Of a stretch of DNA of 64,000 nucleotides, positions 50,404-58,031 are shown in pieces (position 1 is the stretch's first letter; the number at the start of each line of letters is the position of its first letter). This DNA comes from Actinokineospora baliensis. Lineage in GTDB: Bacteria > Actinomycetota > Actinomycetes > Mycobacteriales > Pseudonocardiaceae. The notes beneath the pieces are model-generated. The model was not told where the DNA came from and made no database searches. It was given only the letters and a program-made list of their open reading frames with translations. Where the stretch lies: assembly GCF_016907695.1 (NCBI RefSeq), contig NZ_JAFBCK010000001.1:1550001-1614000 (forward strand), in the 5' to 3' direction. A program made the translations under genes and the position numbers.

Positions 50404-51984
50404 ATGCCCAAGAGTCAGACGCTACGGGTCGGAGCCGCCATCCTCGCGGCCACCGGCGCGTTGGCGTTCACCACGATCCCGTCCTCAGCGGCGCCCGTCG
50501 CGGCCGCCGAGATCCCCGACGGCCCCGCGCTGGCCAAGAACCTGGTCAAGAAGGTGACCGGCGCGGGCGTCAACCGGCACCTCATCGCGCTGCAGCGCAT
50601 CGCCGACAAGAACGGCGGCACCCGCGCGGCCGGCACGCCCGGTCACGCGCAGTCGGCCGAGTACGTCGAGTCGCAGCTGCTCGCGGCGGGCTTCGACGTC
50701 AGCAGGCACTCGTTCCCGTTCACCTTCGTCCAGACGCTGGCCGAGAAGCTGTCGGTGGCCGGTCGGAGCGTGCCGATCTCGATCATGACCTACAGCCTGT
50801 CCACCCCGGTCGGCGGCATCACCGCGCCGCTGGCGGTGGTCCCGGTCGACGCGACCCCCGGCTGCGAGGCCGCTGACTACGCCACCCTGAACGTGACCGG
50901 CAAGATCGCGCTGGTCCAGCGCGGCGCCTGCTCGTTCGCCGACAAGCAGCGCCTCGCCGCCGAAGCGGGCGCGGTCGCCGCCATCGTCTACAACAACGTC
51001 GACGGCGCCCTCGCTGGCACGCTCAGCGACCCGGCCAACGCCAAGATCCCCACCGGTGGCCTCAGCAAGGCCGACGGCGAGGCCCTGGCCGCCGCGTCCA
51101 ACGGTGCCGCGACGACCGTGGAGCTGCGCGCGCTGCGCGAGGAGCGCACCTCCTACAACGTGATCGCCCAGACCAAGACCGGCCGCAAGAACAACGTGGT
51201 CATGGCCGGTTCGCACCTCGACAGCGTGGTGGCCGGTCCCGGCATCAACGACAACGGCTCGGGCAGCGCGGCGCTGCTGGAGACCGCGCTGCAGCTCGGC
51301 GGTTCGCCGAAGGTCAACAACGCGGTCCGCTTCGCCTGGTGGAGCGCCGAGGAGCTCGGCCTGGTCGGGTCGAAGAAGTACGTGCAGTCGCTGACCTTCG
51401 AGCAGCAGCTCGACATCGCGCTGTACCTGAACTTCGACATGATCGCCTCGCCGAACACCGGCTACTTCGTCTACGACGGCGACAACTCCGACAACGTCGG
51501 TGCCGGTGAGGGCCCCTACGGTTCGGCGCAGATCGAGGCGGCGTTCCACTCGTTCCTCAACACCACGGGCACCCCGACCGAGGGCACCGACTTCACCGGC
51601 CGCTCGGACTACGGCGAGTTCATCCTCAACGGCATCCCCGCTGGTGGCCTGTTCACCGGCGCCGAGCAGCTCAAGACCCAGGCCCAGGCCGACAAGTGGG
51701 GCGGCCTCGCCGGTGTCGCCTACGACAAGAACTACCACGGCAAGGGCGACAACCTCGGCAACATCGACCGCGTTGCCCTCGACCGCAACTCCGACGCCAT
51801 CGCCTGGGTGACCGCGTCCTACGCGATCAGCACCGAGGACATCAACGGCGTTCCCCCGCGCGCCGCCCGCGCCGACGCCCGCGTCGCCGCCAAGTCGCGG
51901 ATGCGCGCCCAGCTGGTGCACGAGGACGAGACCGCCGCCGCCCACGGCGCGGGCTGCATCCACGTGAACGAGCTCGCCATCTGA
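50404..51984 (+). CDS. Secreted M28 aminopeptidase with PA domain (paralogue 2)
   Basis: 526 aa from ATG 50404. Signal peptide to ~residue 35 (LRVGAAILAATGALAFTTIPSSAAPVAAA). Same domains and zinc ligands as its neighbour (AGSHLDSV, GINDNGSG, WWSAEELG, NFDMIASPN, DKNYHGKGDN). The cysteines near the last ligand in paralogue 1 (CYHSKC) are absent here, so that disulfide is lost. C-terminus is longer and His/Cys-bearing (HGAGCIHVNELAI). Clear tandem duplication. Confidence 0.93.
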   Translation: MPKSQTLRVGAAILAATGALAFTTIPSSAAPVAAAEIPDGPALAKNLVKKVTGAGVNRHLIALQRIADKNGGTRAAGTPGHAQSAEYVESQLLAAGFDVSRHSFPFTFVQTLAEKLSVAGRSVPISIMTYSLSTPVGGITAPLAVVPVDATPGCEAADYATLNVTGKIALVQRGACSFADKQRLAAEAGAVAAIVYNNVDGALAGTLSDPANAKIPTGGLSKADGEALAAASNGAATTVELRALREERTSYNVIAQTKTGRKNNVVMAGSHLDSVVAGPGINDNGSGSAALLETALQLGGSPKVNNAVRFAWWSAEELGLVGSKKYVQSLTFEQQLDIALYLNFDMIASPNTGYFVYDGDNSDNVGAGEGPYGSAQIEAAFHSFLNTTGTPTEGTDFTGRSDYGEFILNGIPAGGLFTGAEQLKTQAQADKWGGLAGVAYDKNYHGKGDNLGNIDRVALDRNSDAIAWVTASYAISTEDINGVPPRAARADARVAAKSRMRAQLVHEDETAAAHGAGCIHVNELAI

Positions 51985-51997
51985 TAGACCGCTTTCG

Positions 51998-52033
51998 AAC
52001 GAGGCCCCACCGGATTCCCGGTGGGGCCTCGTT
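51998..52033 (+). terminator. Terminator after aminopeptidase 2
   Basis: 16-bp stem AACGAGGCCCCACCGG / CCGGTGGGGCCTCGTT with loop ATTC and a T-rich tail. Confidence 0.88.
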
Positions 52034-52183
52034 TCTTTTGTGATCTTCCGGCGAATTGATCGTCAGCACTCGGGGTGAGTGATCCATTACTGGGGCTGTT
52101 CGGTGTGTTTGCCATCTCTTTGACTAATGCTCGGCTTCGGCTACTTTGTTGCGGCACTTGTTTGCTTACCTGGGGATCCAACA

Positions 52184-54052
52184 ATGATTTTTTCCGCGCG
52201 CCGTGCTGCGCGAAAGTCGCTGGCTGTGCTGGCGGCCCTCGCGTTCACCGCGACCACGTCCGCCACGGCCCACGCCGAGGAGCCCGCCGCGCCGGAGGCG
52301 CGGGTGAGCGAGCAATCACCCGCCGCCCCCGCCCTGGCTGAGCTGGCCCCGGAGCCCGCCGAGCCCGCACCCGCCGTTCCCGCCGTTCCCGCGCCCGCCG
52401 AACCGGAGCCCGCAGACCCGGTTCCTGCCGCTCCGGTGAGTGCGCCCGCGAGCCCGGAGCAGCCGGAGGCTGTGCCTGCGCAGCCCACCGTCGCCGCGCA
52501 ACCAGAGGCGCCGCCCGCGCCCGCTGCCGCCAGCGCTCCGGTGCTGTCGATCTCGGCGACCCCTCCGGCCGCGCCGTTCCTGGTCGGCCAGCAGATCCCG
52601 GTCCAGGTGGTCATCACCAACACCGGTGACGCCGACGCAGTCGGGGTGCGGGCCAACGACTACACGCAGTCCGGTTCCGGTTTCTTGGTCAACTCCGACC
52701 AGTGGGGCGACCTGGCCTGGTCCAGTCCGCAGGGCGCCACCGTGCCCGCGGGCGACCAGTTGGTGGTCAACCTCAAAGGCCAGGTCCAGGCTTGGTACAA
52801 CTCTGTGCCCAACGTCGTGTTCACCGTGAGCGCGACCAATGCCCCCGCCGCGGTCACCGCCATCACCATCCCCCTGGTGGACCCGAGCACCAGCACTGAC
52901 ACCGCCGCGGGCCTCGTCTACGGCGACCGCAACGGCAACGGGTCGCCGGACGCGGGTGAGGGGCTCCAGGGCGTCCAGGTCTCCATCTCCCTGGGTGCCC
53001 TGAGCCGGAAGACGACGACCGACGCGACCGGCCGGTTCCAGTTCGCCGCTCTGCCACTGGGTTCCTACAACCTGTCCTTCTGGGACGTGCCGGACGGTTG
53101 GGTGCTCCCGGGTGTGGTCAGTACCATTGTGGACGGTCAGGGATCCGGTGCGCACCTCCAGTTGCGGGGTGTTCGCCCGCTCAGCGATCAGCTGTCGGCG
53201 ACCATGAAGTTCTTCAAGCCCGTCTACAACGTCGGCGACCGCGCCGAGTTCGTGGTGCGGCTGCGCAACCGGGGCACCACAGACCTCACCGGCGTCAAGG
53301 CCGAGTGCGACCGCAGCGGTGGCGAGGGGCCGGAGCTGCGCGCGGTCGACCTCGGCGACCTCGCGTCGGGCGTGACCGTGCCCGCGGGCGACGACTACAT
53401 CGCTGTGCTCACCGGCGACGTCTCCGCTGAAGCAGGCGAATACGGTGCCGTCGTCCTCGACTGCGACTTCGGCATCGATCAGGACGACCTGACTGGTCGT
53501 CCAATGGCCTCTGTGGTCGCGCGGGTCCCCGCGCCGCCCGCCGACCTGAGCATCGTCCTCTACAACGACCGCAACGAGAACTGGAACGTCGATGCGGGCG
53601 AGCCGATCCCGGGCTTGAGCATCAGCCTGGTGGACGCGGTCACCAAGGAGGTCGCCGCCGTGCTCGCCACGGATGCGCGCGGTCAGGTCGTGTTCCGCGG
53701 CCTGCCCGCCGGTCCGTACCGGATCAAGGTGCTGGGCCCGTGGAAGCCCGTCTACGGCGACGGTGCCCTGGTGTACGCGGGCGCGTGTGCCAACTGCGCG
53801 ACCGAAATGGCCTACCCGCTGCTGCCCACCTCCGGCACGCCGAGCCCCGACCCCCAGCCGACCACCCCGCAGCCAACGCCCCCCGCGGTCCCCGTCGAGA
53901 CCACCACCGTCGTCGACCCCGCGCCGCAAGCCCGGCCAAGCACGGATCTGGCCGACACCGGTGCGAACGTGCTCTGGTTGACCGCACTCGGCGCCCTCGC
54001 GCTGCTGGTCGGTTTCGGCGCGACCTTCGCGACCCGCAGGCGATCCGCCTGA
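52184..54052 (+). CDS. LAxTG-anchored surface protein with SdrD-B/SpaA-like repeats (paralogue A)
   Basis: 622 aa, ATG 52184 (an upstream start at 52127 would disrupt the signal peptide). Signal peptide to ~residue 32 (...TATTSATAHA). Pro/Ala/Glu-rich stalk ~33-125. Beta domains: CARDB-like VVITNTGDADAVGVRAND, then SdrD B-type YGDRNGNGSPDAGEGLQGVQVSISL ... TTTDATGRFQFAALPLGSYNLSF, and a second B-type near residue 460. C-terminal sorting signal LADTG, hydrophobic helix, RRR. Sortase E-type substrate anchored to peptidoglycan; adhesin or stalk role inferred. Confidence 0.88.
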   Translation: MIFSARRAARKSLAVLAALAFTATTSATAHAEEPAAPEARVSEQSPAAPALAELAPEPAEPAPAVPAVPAPAEPEPADPVPAAPVSAPASPEQPEAVPAQPTVAAQPEAPPAPAAASAPVLSISATPPAAPFLVGQQIPVQVVITNTGDADAVGVRANDYTQSGSGFLVNSDQWGDLAWSSPQGATVPAGDQLVVNLKGQVQAWYNSVPNVVFTVSATNAPAAVTAITIPLVDPSTSTDTAAGLVYGDRNGNGSPDAGEGLQGVQVSISLGALSRKTTTDATGRFQFAALPLGSYNLSFWDVPDGWVLPGVVSTIVDGQGSGAHLQLRGVRPLSDQLSATMKFFKPVYNVGDRAEFVVRLRNRGTTDLTGVKAECDRSGGEGPELRAVDLGDLASGVTVPAGDDYIAVLTGDVSAEAGEYGAVVLDCDFGIDQDDLTGRPMASVVARVPAPPADLSIVLYNDRNENWNVDAGEPIPGLSISLVDAVTKEVAAVLATDARGQVVFRGLPAGPYRIKVLGPWKPVYGDGALVYAGACANCATEMAYPLLPTSGTPSPDPQPTTPQPTPPAVPVETTTVVDPAPQARPSTDLADTGANVLWLTALGALALLVGFGATFATRRRSA

Positions 54053-54063
54053 TCTGATCGCGC

Positions 54064-54103
54064 ACAACGGGCGGCCCTTGCAATCGCAGGGGTCGCCCGT
54101 TGT
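54064..54103 (+). terminator. Terminator after surface protein A
   Basis: Stem ACAACGGGCG...GC / GC...CGCCCGTTGT, loop AATC, T-rich downstream. Confidence 0.8.
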
Positions 54104-54196
54104 TGAGTTTTCGGGCCAAATTGCCGGGTGCTGGTCGCCGGTCGGCCTTTCGGTTACGGTGCGGAGGAATTGGCTCTTGGCTCTGGGGGATTGATC

Positions 54197-55807
54197 ATGT
54201 TCGGTTCGGCACGCCGTGGACTTCTCATCGCCGTCGCGCTCACCGCCGCCCTGGCGGGCACAGCGCACGCGGAAGAACCGGCGGCACCGGTCGGGGCGCG
54301 GCTGGCGATCTCGGCCTCCGTCGCCGGTGGTCCGTACCTGGTCGGCGCCAAGATCCCGATCGAGCTGACCATCACCAACTCCGGTGACGCCGACGCGGTC
54401 GGGGTGCGCGCGGGTTCGTTCCCCGTGTCGGGCTCGACACTGCTGATCTCGGCGCAGGACTGGGGCCCGCTGTCCAATGGCCACTCCAGCGGCCCCGCGC
54501 CGACCGTGCCAGCGGGCGGCCACTACACCGCCACGATCAACGCCGTGGTCGGCTTGTTCACCGGCACCCCGGTCGCCCGGTTCTACACCGCTGTGACCGA
54601 CGTGGACACCGCCACCACCGACCTGACTGTCCCCTTGATCGACCCGGCCACCGGCACCGACACCGTCGGCGGGCTCATCTACGGCGACGTCGACCGCGAC
54701 GGCGTGCCGGACCCGGGGGAGGGGATCGAAGGCGTCGAGCTCGTGCTGCACGCGATCTCCGGGATCAAGCTGGCGAAGACCGATGCTTCGGGTCGGTTCC
54801 GGTTCGACGACCTGTCGTTGCAGGTCTACTCGCTGCGCCTGGAGGACGTGCCCGGCGGCTGGTTCTTCCACCCGACGTTCATCGACGCCGTCGCGGACGG
54901 CACCGGGCGGGCCGCCGACCTCAAGGTGCGCGGTGTCCGGCCGTTCTCCGAGCAGCTGTCGGCGACCATGAAGTTCACCAAGTACGTCTACGACGTCGGC
55001 GACCCCGCCGAGGTCGCGCTGGCGATGACCAACAACGGCACCACCGACCTCACCGGCGTCAAGGCGTTCTGCCTGCACCGGCCGGACAACGAGGACCCGG
55101 GCGCCGGTCTGGACCACGTCGACCTGGGTGCCCTGTCCGCCGGGGTCGACGTGCCCGTCGGCCAGACCCGGACGTTCACCATCACCGGCACCGTCCCGCC
55201 CGGCACGCTCGACGGCGGCTTCGTCTCCCACGTCTGCTACCTCGGTCTCGCCGACGACCCGACCGCGGGCAACCCCGTCGTCACCGCCGACGCCAGGGTC
55301 CCCGCCACCCCCGACGACCTCAGCGTCGTCCTCTACCACGACGAAGACCTGACCCCGTTGCCCAGCGAGAAGCTCGCAGGCGTCACGATCGGCGTCGTGG
55401 ACGTGGCCAGCGGCGAGCTCGTCGCCAAGGGCCGCTCGGACGCCGACGGCCGGGTCACCTTCGAGGACCTGCCCGCCGCCCCGTACCAGTTCCGCGTCTA
55501 CGGCCCGTGGAAGTTCGTCCGCGAGGGCGGCACGTTCTACCCGGGCCCCTGCCGCTACTGCCCCAGCGGCGAGTACCAGCTCTCGCTGGTGCCCGGTCCC
55601 GAGGTGCACGAGGAGCAGGTCGAGGTGGTTCCGCCGCCGACCACCACCCCGGTCGTCCCCACCGCGGACCCCGCGCCCCAGCCCCGACCCGGGCCCGGTC
55701 TGGCCGACACCGGCGCCGACGTCCTCGGGCTGACCGCCCTCGGCGCGCTGGCCCTGCTGCTCGGTTCCGCCACCACCTTGGCCGCCCGCCGCACACGAGT
55801 CGCGTAA
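54197..55807 (+). CDS. LAxTG-anchored surface protein with SdrD-B-like repeats (paralogue B)
   Basis: 536 aa from ATG 54197 after CTGGGGG. Signal peptide to ~residue 25 (RRGLLIAVALTAALAGTAHA). Same domain order as the preceding gene but without the Pro-rich stalk: ELTITNSGDADAVGVRA, YGDVDRDGVPDPGEGIEGVELVL, RPFSEQLSATMKFTKYVYDVGD, a second B-type unit, and LADTG + helix + RRTRVA. Tandem duplication with divergence; both carry CxxC near the end (CANC/CRYC), maybe a disulfide. Confidence 0.88.
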   Translation: MFGSARRGLLIAVALTAALAGTAHAEEPAAPVGARLAISASVAGGPYLVGAKIPIELTITNSGDADAVGVRAGSFPVSGSTLLISAQDWGPLSNGHSSGPAPTVPAGGHYTATINAVVGLFTGTPVARFYTAVTDVDTATTDLTVPLIDPATGTDTVGGLIYGDVDRDGVPDPGEGIEGVELVLHAISGIKLAKTDASGRFRFDDLSLQVYSLRLEDVPGGWFFHPTFIDAVADGTGRAADLKVRGVRPFSEQLSATMKFTKYVYDVGDPAEVALAMTNNGTTDLTGVKAFCLHRPDNEDPGAGLDHVDLGALSAGVDVPVGQTRTFTITGTVPPGTLDGGFVSHVCYLGLADDPTAGNPVVTADARVPATPDDLSVVLYHDEDLTPLPSEKLAGVTIGVVDVASGELVAKGRSDADGRVTFEDLPAAPYQFRVYGPWKFVREGGTFYPGPCRYCPSGEYQLSLVPGPEVHEEQVEVVPPPTTTPVVPTADPAPQPRPGPGLADTGADVLGLTALGALALLLGSATTLAARRTRVA

Positions 55808-55921
55808 TTCCAACAAATCGCCCAAGTGGTACCGGAAGTGACATTCTTTCGGCGCCTTCGATAAATGGGAATCACTCGACAATGTCGTGATTGAGGCATG
55901 TTCCTGCTGGTCGAAGGCCAT

Positions 55922-55936
55922 ATAGGCGACGCCTAT
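55922..55936. promoter_or_regulatory. Candidate operator upstream of snapalysin gene
   Basis: Perfect inverted repeat ATAGGCG-A-CGCCTAT in a low-GC 200-bp intergenic region; TATGAAT (overlapping its right end) could be a -10. Snapalysin genes are often controlled by a LysR-type regulator, but none is adjacent here. Confidence 0.4.
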
Positions 55937-56015
55937 GAATTATTGACATGTACCGCGCTGGAAACGGGATTGTCATGGTGATCCTTGTCATCGTCCCGCT
56001 GACAAGGAGTTTCAG

Positions 56016-56558
56016 ATGTCGGTCAAATCCCTGTTCATCAGCGCGGTCGGCGTGGCCGTGCTCGCCATGCCGGTCGTCGCCAGCGCCGCCTCCGCCGAGG
56101 CGCCCGCCGCTGCCTCCGCCGCCGCCAAGACCGTGTGCGTCAACACCTCCGGCGCGCCCCAGTTCCGGCAGTACATCATCGCGGGCCTCGGCAAGTGGAA
56201 CGAGGCCGTCCGCAACGTCCAGCTCAAGGAGTGCGCGAACGCCACCCTGCGCTACGTCGAGGGCAGCTACGGCCAGCAGGGTTCGCACGCGGTGACCAAC
56301 GGCCACGGCCAGGGCACCATCTACATCGACTACCAGCAGATGTCGAAGTACGACAAGGTCCGCATCACCGCGCACGAGACCGGCCACGCCCTCGGCCTCA
56401 AGGACCACTACCAGGGCCCCTGCTCCGAACTAATGTCCGGCGGCGGCGCGGGCACCTCCTGCCACAACGCCAGCCCCAACTCCCAGGAGCGCCAGTCCGT
56501 CGAGCGCATGTGGGCCAACGGCTTCACCGCCCCCGAGGTCTGGTCGATCCAGCAGTAG
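56016..56558 (+). CDS. Snapalysin-family small secreted zinc metalloprotease (M7)
   Basis: 180 aa. Signal peptide ~1-28 (LFISAVGVAVLAMPVVASAASA). Catalytic ITAHETGHALGLKDHYQGPCSELMSGG (~residues 121-148): HExxH plus a Gly and the metal-binding Asp characteristic of M7, with the Met-turn in ELMSGG. C42-C73-type pairs flank the strand region. Length is right for pre-snapalysin without a large propeptide. ATG with AAGGAG upstream. Confidence 0.93.
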   Translation: MSVKSLFISAVGVAVLAMPVVASAASAEAPAAASAAAKTVCVNTSGAPQFRQYIIAGLGKWNEAVRNVQLKECANATLRYVEGSYGQQGSHAVTNGHGQGTIYIDYQQMSKYDKVRITAHETGHALGLKDHYQGPCSELMSGGGAGTSCHNASPNSQERQSVERMWANGFTAPEVWSIQQ

Positions 56559-56572
56559 CCCCACCACGACCA

Positions 56573-56602
56573 GGGCCCGGGTAGCGGCAGCTACCCGGGC
56601 CC
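56573..56602 (+). terminator. Terminator after snapalysin
   Basis: 13-bp stem GGGCCCGGGTAGC / GCTACCCGGGCCC, loop GGCA. Confidence 0.82.
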
Positions 56603-56614
56603 TTCAAGGCGTCC

Positions 56615-57001
56615 TCACACCTTCACGACCGTCACCAGGTGACCGCACAGCATCTCGATGTCTTCGGGGTCGGAGGTGAGGACCGTTGTCGGTCCGCGAG
56701 CCGCCAGCGCGGTGGCGGCCAGCATCGCGTCGATCGCGTACTTGTGGCCGTGATATCCGACGCGCTCGAGCAGAACGCTCGCTTGTTTGGCTATTTCGGC
56801 CGTGACCGGCTCAACGGACAAGCGGGAGATCACCCAGTCGAACGCTGCCCGGTTGATCCGGGGGTGGACCACCTCGACCAGGGTCGCGGCGCTGGTGATC
56901 ACCCGTTCATCGGCAGCGCGTGCCGCGGCCAGCCAGGATGTCAGCTCCCGATCGCGGAGGACCACCTTGGCAAGTCCTTCGCTGTCCAACACCAGCGTCA
57001 C
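56615..57001 (-). CDS. PIN-domain toxin (VapC-like)
   Basis: 128 aa. Acidic PIN residues: D in LVLDSEGLAK, E in TLVEVVHP, D in YAIDAMLAATAL and D in LTSDPEDIEML. Ribonuclease of the VapC type, probably held inactive by the small protein encoded just upstream (ATGA overlap). Confidence 0.85.
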   Translation of the reverse strand: MTLVLDSEGLAKVVLRDRELTSWLAAARAADERVITSAATLVEVVHPRINRAAFDWVISRLSVEPVTAEIAKQASVLLERVGYHGHKYAIDAMLAATALAARGPTTVLTSDPEDIEMLCGHLVTVVKV

Positions 57002-57276
57002 GCGGCACCGGCGCCGTGCTGCCCGTCGCGCAGCCGGGCGAGTTGCTGACGCTTGGCTTCGATCTCCTCCGCGGTGACTGGACCGTGCTCGGCCTCGGCC
57101 GCGGCGATGAGTTCATCGAGGTTGTCGCGTTCGATCTGCCGTTGGACCGCGGCCTCGATGTAGGCGGAGACACCACGAGGACCAACCCGGCCCCGTACGG
57201 CGCCGATCGTGCCACTGTGCATCGACACCGAGACGACGGTGGTGGCGCCCTCGCCCGGTACCTGCTCGTCTGCCAT
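56998..57276 (-). CDS. Antitoxin for PIN toxin
   Basis: 92 aa. N-terminal strand then helices like a ribbon-helix-helix domain (VVSVSMHSGTIGAVRGRVGPRGVSAYIEAAVQRQIERDNLDELI), followed by an acidic/basic C-terminal tail that would wrap the toxin. Start ATG has no clear ribosome site and lies ~10 bp from a -10-like TTAAAG, so the mRNA may be leaderless. Confidence 0.75.
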   Translation of the reverse strand: MADEQVPGEGATTVVSVSMHSGTIGAVRGRVGPRGVSAYIEAAVQRQIERDNLDELIAAAEAEHGPVTAEEIEAKRQQLARLRDGQHGAGAA

Positions 57277-57279
57277 GCG

Positions 57280-57298
57280 GAAACTTTAACAAAGTTTC
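57280..57298 (-). promoter_or_regulatory. Operator/promoter of the toxin-antitoxin pair
   Basis: Perfect inverted repeat GAAACTTT-AAC-AAAGTTTC immediately upstream of the antitoxin start, a notably AT-rich site. Fits autoregulation by the ribbon-helix-helix antitoxin. Confidence 0.65.
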
Positions 57299-57335
57299 TA
57301 ACAATCGGCGCGTTTCCGCAGGTCCAGGGTATGAG

Positions 57336-57420
57336 CGGAGGCGGAGGGATTTGAACCCCCGGACGGTTGCCCGTCTTCCGCTTTCAAGGCGGATGCATTC
57401 GGCCGCTCTGCCACGCCTCC
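57336..57420 (-). tRNA. tRNA-Ser (anticodon TGA)
   Basis: 85-nt tRNA with an acceptor stem GGAGGCG/CGCCTCC, D-arm GGCAGAGCGGCCGAATGC, anticodon loop CTTGAAA (TGA reads UCA), long class II variable arm and T-arm GGGGGTTCAAATCCC. CCA is not encoded. Confidence 0.95.
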
Positions 57421-57451
57421 AGTCCGGGACCAGCCTAGTCACCTCACCCGG

Positions 57452-57922
57452 CTAGGTGAGGTCCAGGTGCTCGATGACCCGCTCGAACAGCCCGGCCATG
57501 ACGCGCTGTTCCTCCGGGGTCATCAGGTCGACCAGGTGCTCGCGCACGCCCTGCACGTGCACCGGGGCCGCCAGCCGCAGGGTCTCCAGGCCCTTGGGGG
57601 TCAGCTCGGCGATCACGCCCCTGGCGTCCTCCGCGCAGCCGACCCTGCGGACCAGGCCTGCTTTCTCCAGGCGGGAGATCTGGTGCGAGAGCCTGCTCTT
57701 GGACGAGGCGAGCTGGCCTGCCAGCTGGCTCATCCGCATCTGGCCGCCCTCGCGTTCGGACAGCCGGACCAGCACCTCGTAGTCCGGCAGGGCGAGTCCG
57801 TGGTTGTCCTGCAGCTCGCGGTTGAGCTGCTGGCGCAGCAGTTCGCTGCCGATGACGTACGCCCGCCACGCGCGCATCTCGTCGGGTTCCAGCCACCGCG
57901 GTTCGGCTCGCACTGATGTCAC
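57452..57922 (-). CDS. MarR-family transcription regulator
   Basis: 156 aa. Winged helix of MarR type: helices at residues 15-75, recognition region QMRMSQLAGQLASSKSRLSHQISRLEKAGLVRRVGCAEDARGVIAELTPKGLETL (DR-like DAR wing, ~60-115), and a C-terminal dimerisation helix. No adjacent target gene is obvious; the next rightward gene is a 5'-nucleotidase. Confidence 0.9.
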   Translation of the reverse strand: MTSVRAEPRWLEPDEMRAWRAYVIGSELLRQQLNRELQDNHGLALPDYEVLVRLSEREGGQMRMSQLAGQLASSKSRLSHQISRLEKAGLVRRVGCAEDARGVIAELTPKGLETLRLAAPVHVQGVREHLVDLMTPEEQRVMAGLFERVIEHLDLT

Positions 57923-58031
57923 GCATCCAGGTTACGGCGTTCACCTCATGGCACTGGTCCTAGCCATCTGATCACGGCAGACTCCAGCACCCTGTGCCGG
58001 GTCGGGTGCCCGGTGCCTGGACGGAGGACTG

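Noticed and set aside
52316..55921. 1201-aa reverse frame opposite the two LAxTG genes
   Set aside because: Antisense shadow of GC-rich genes; both forward genes have signal peptides and anchors.
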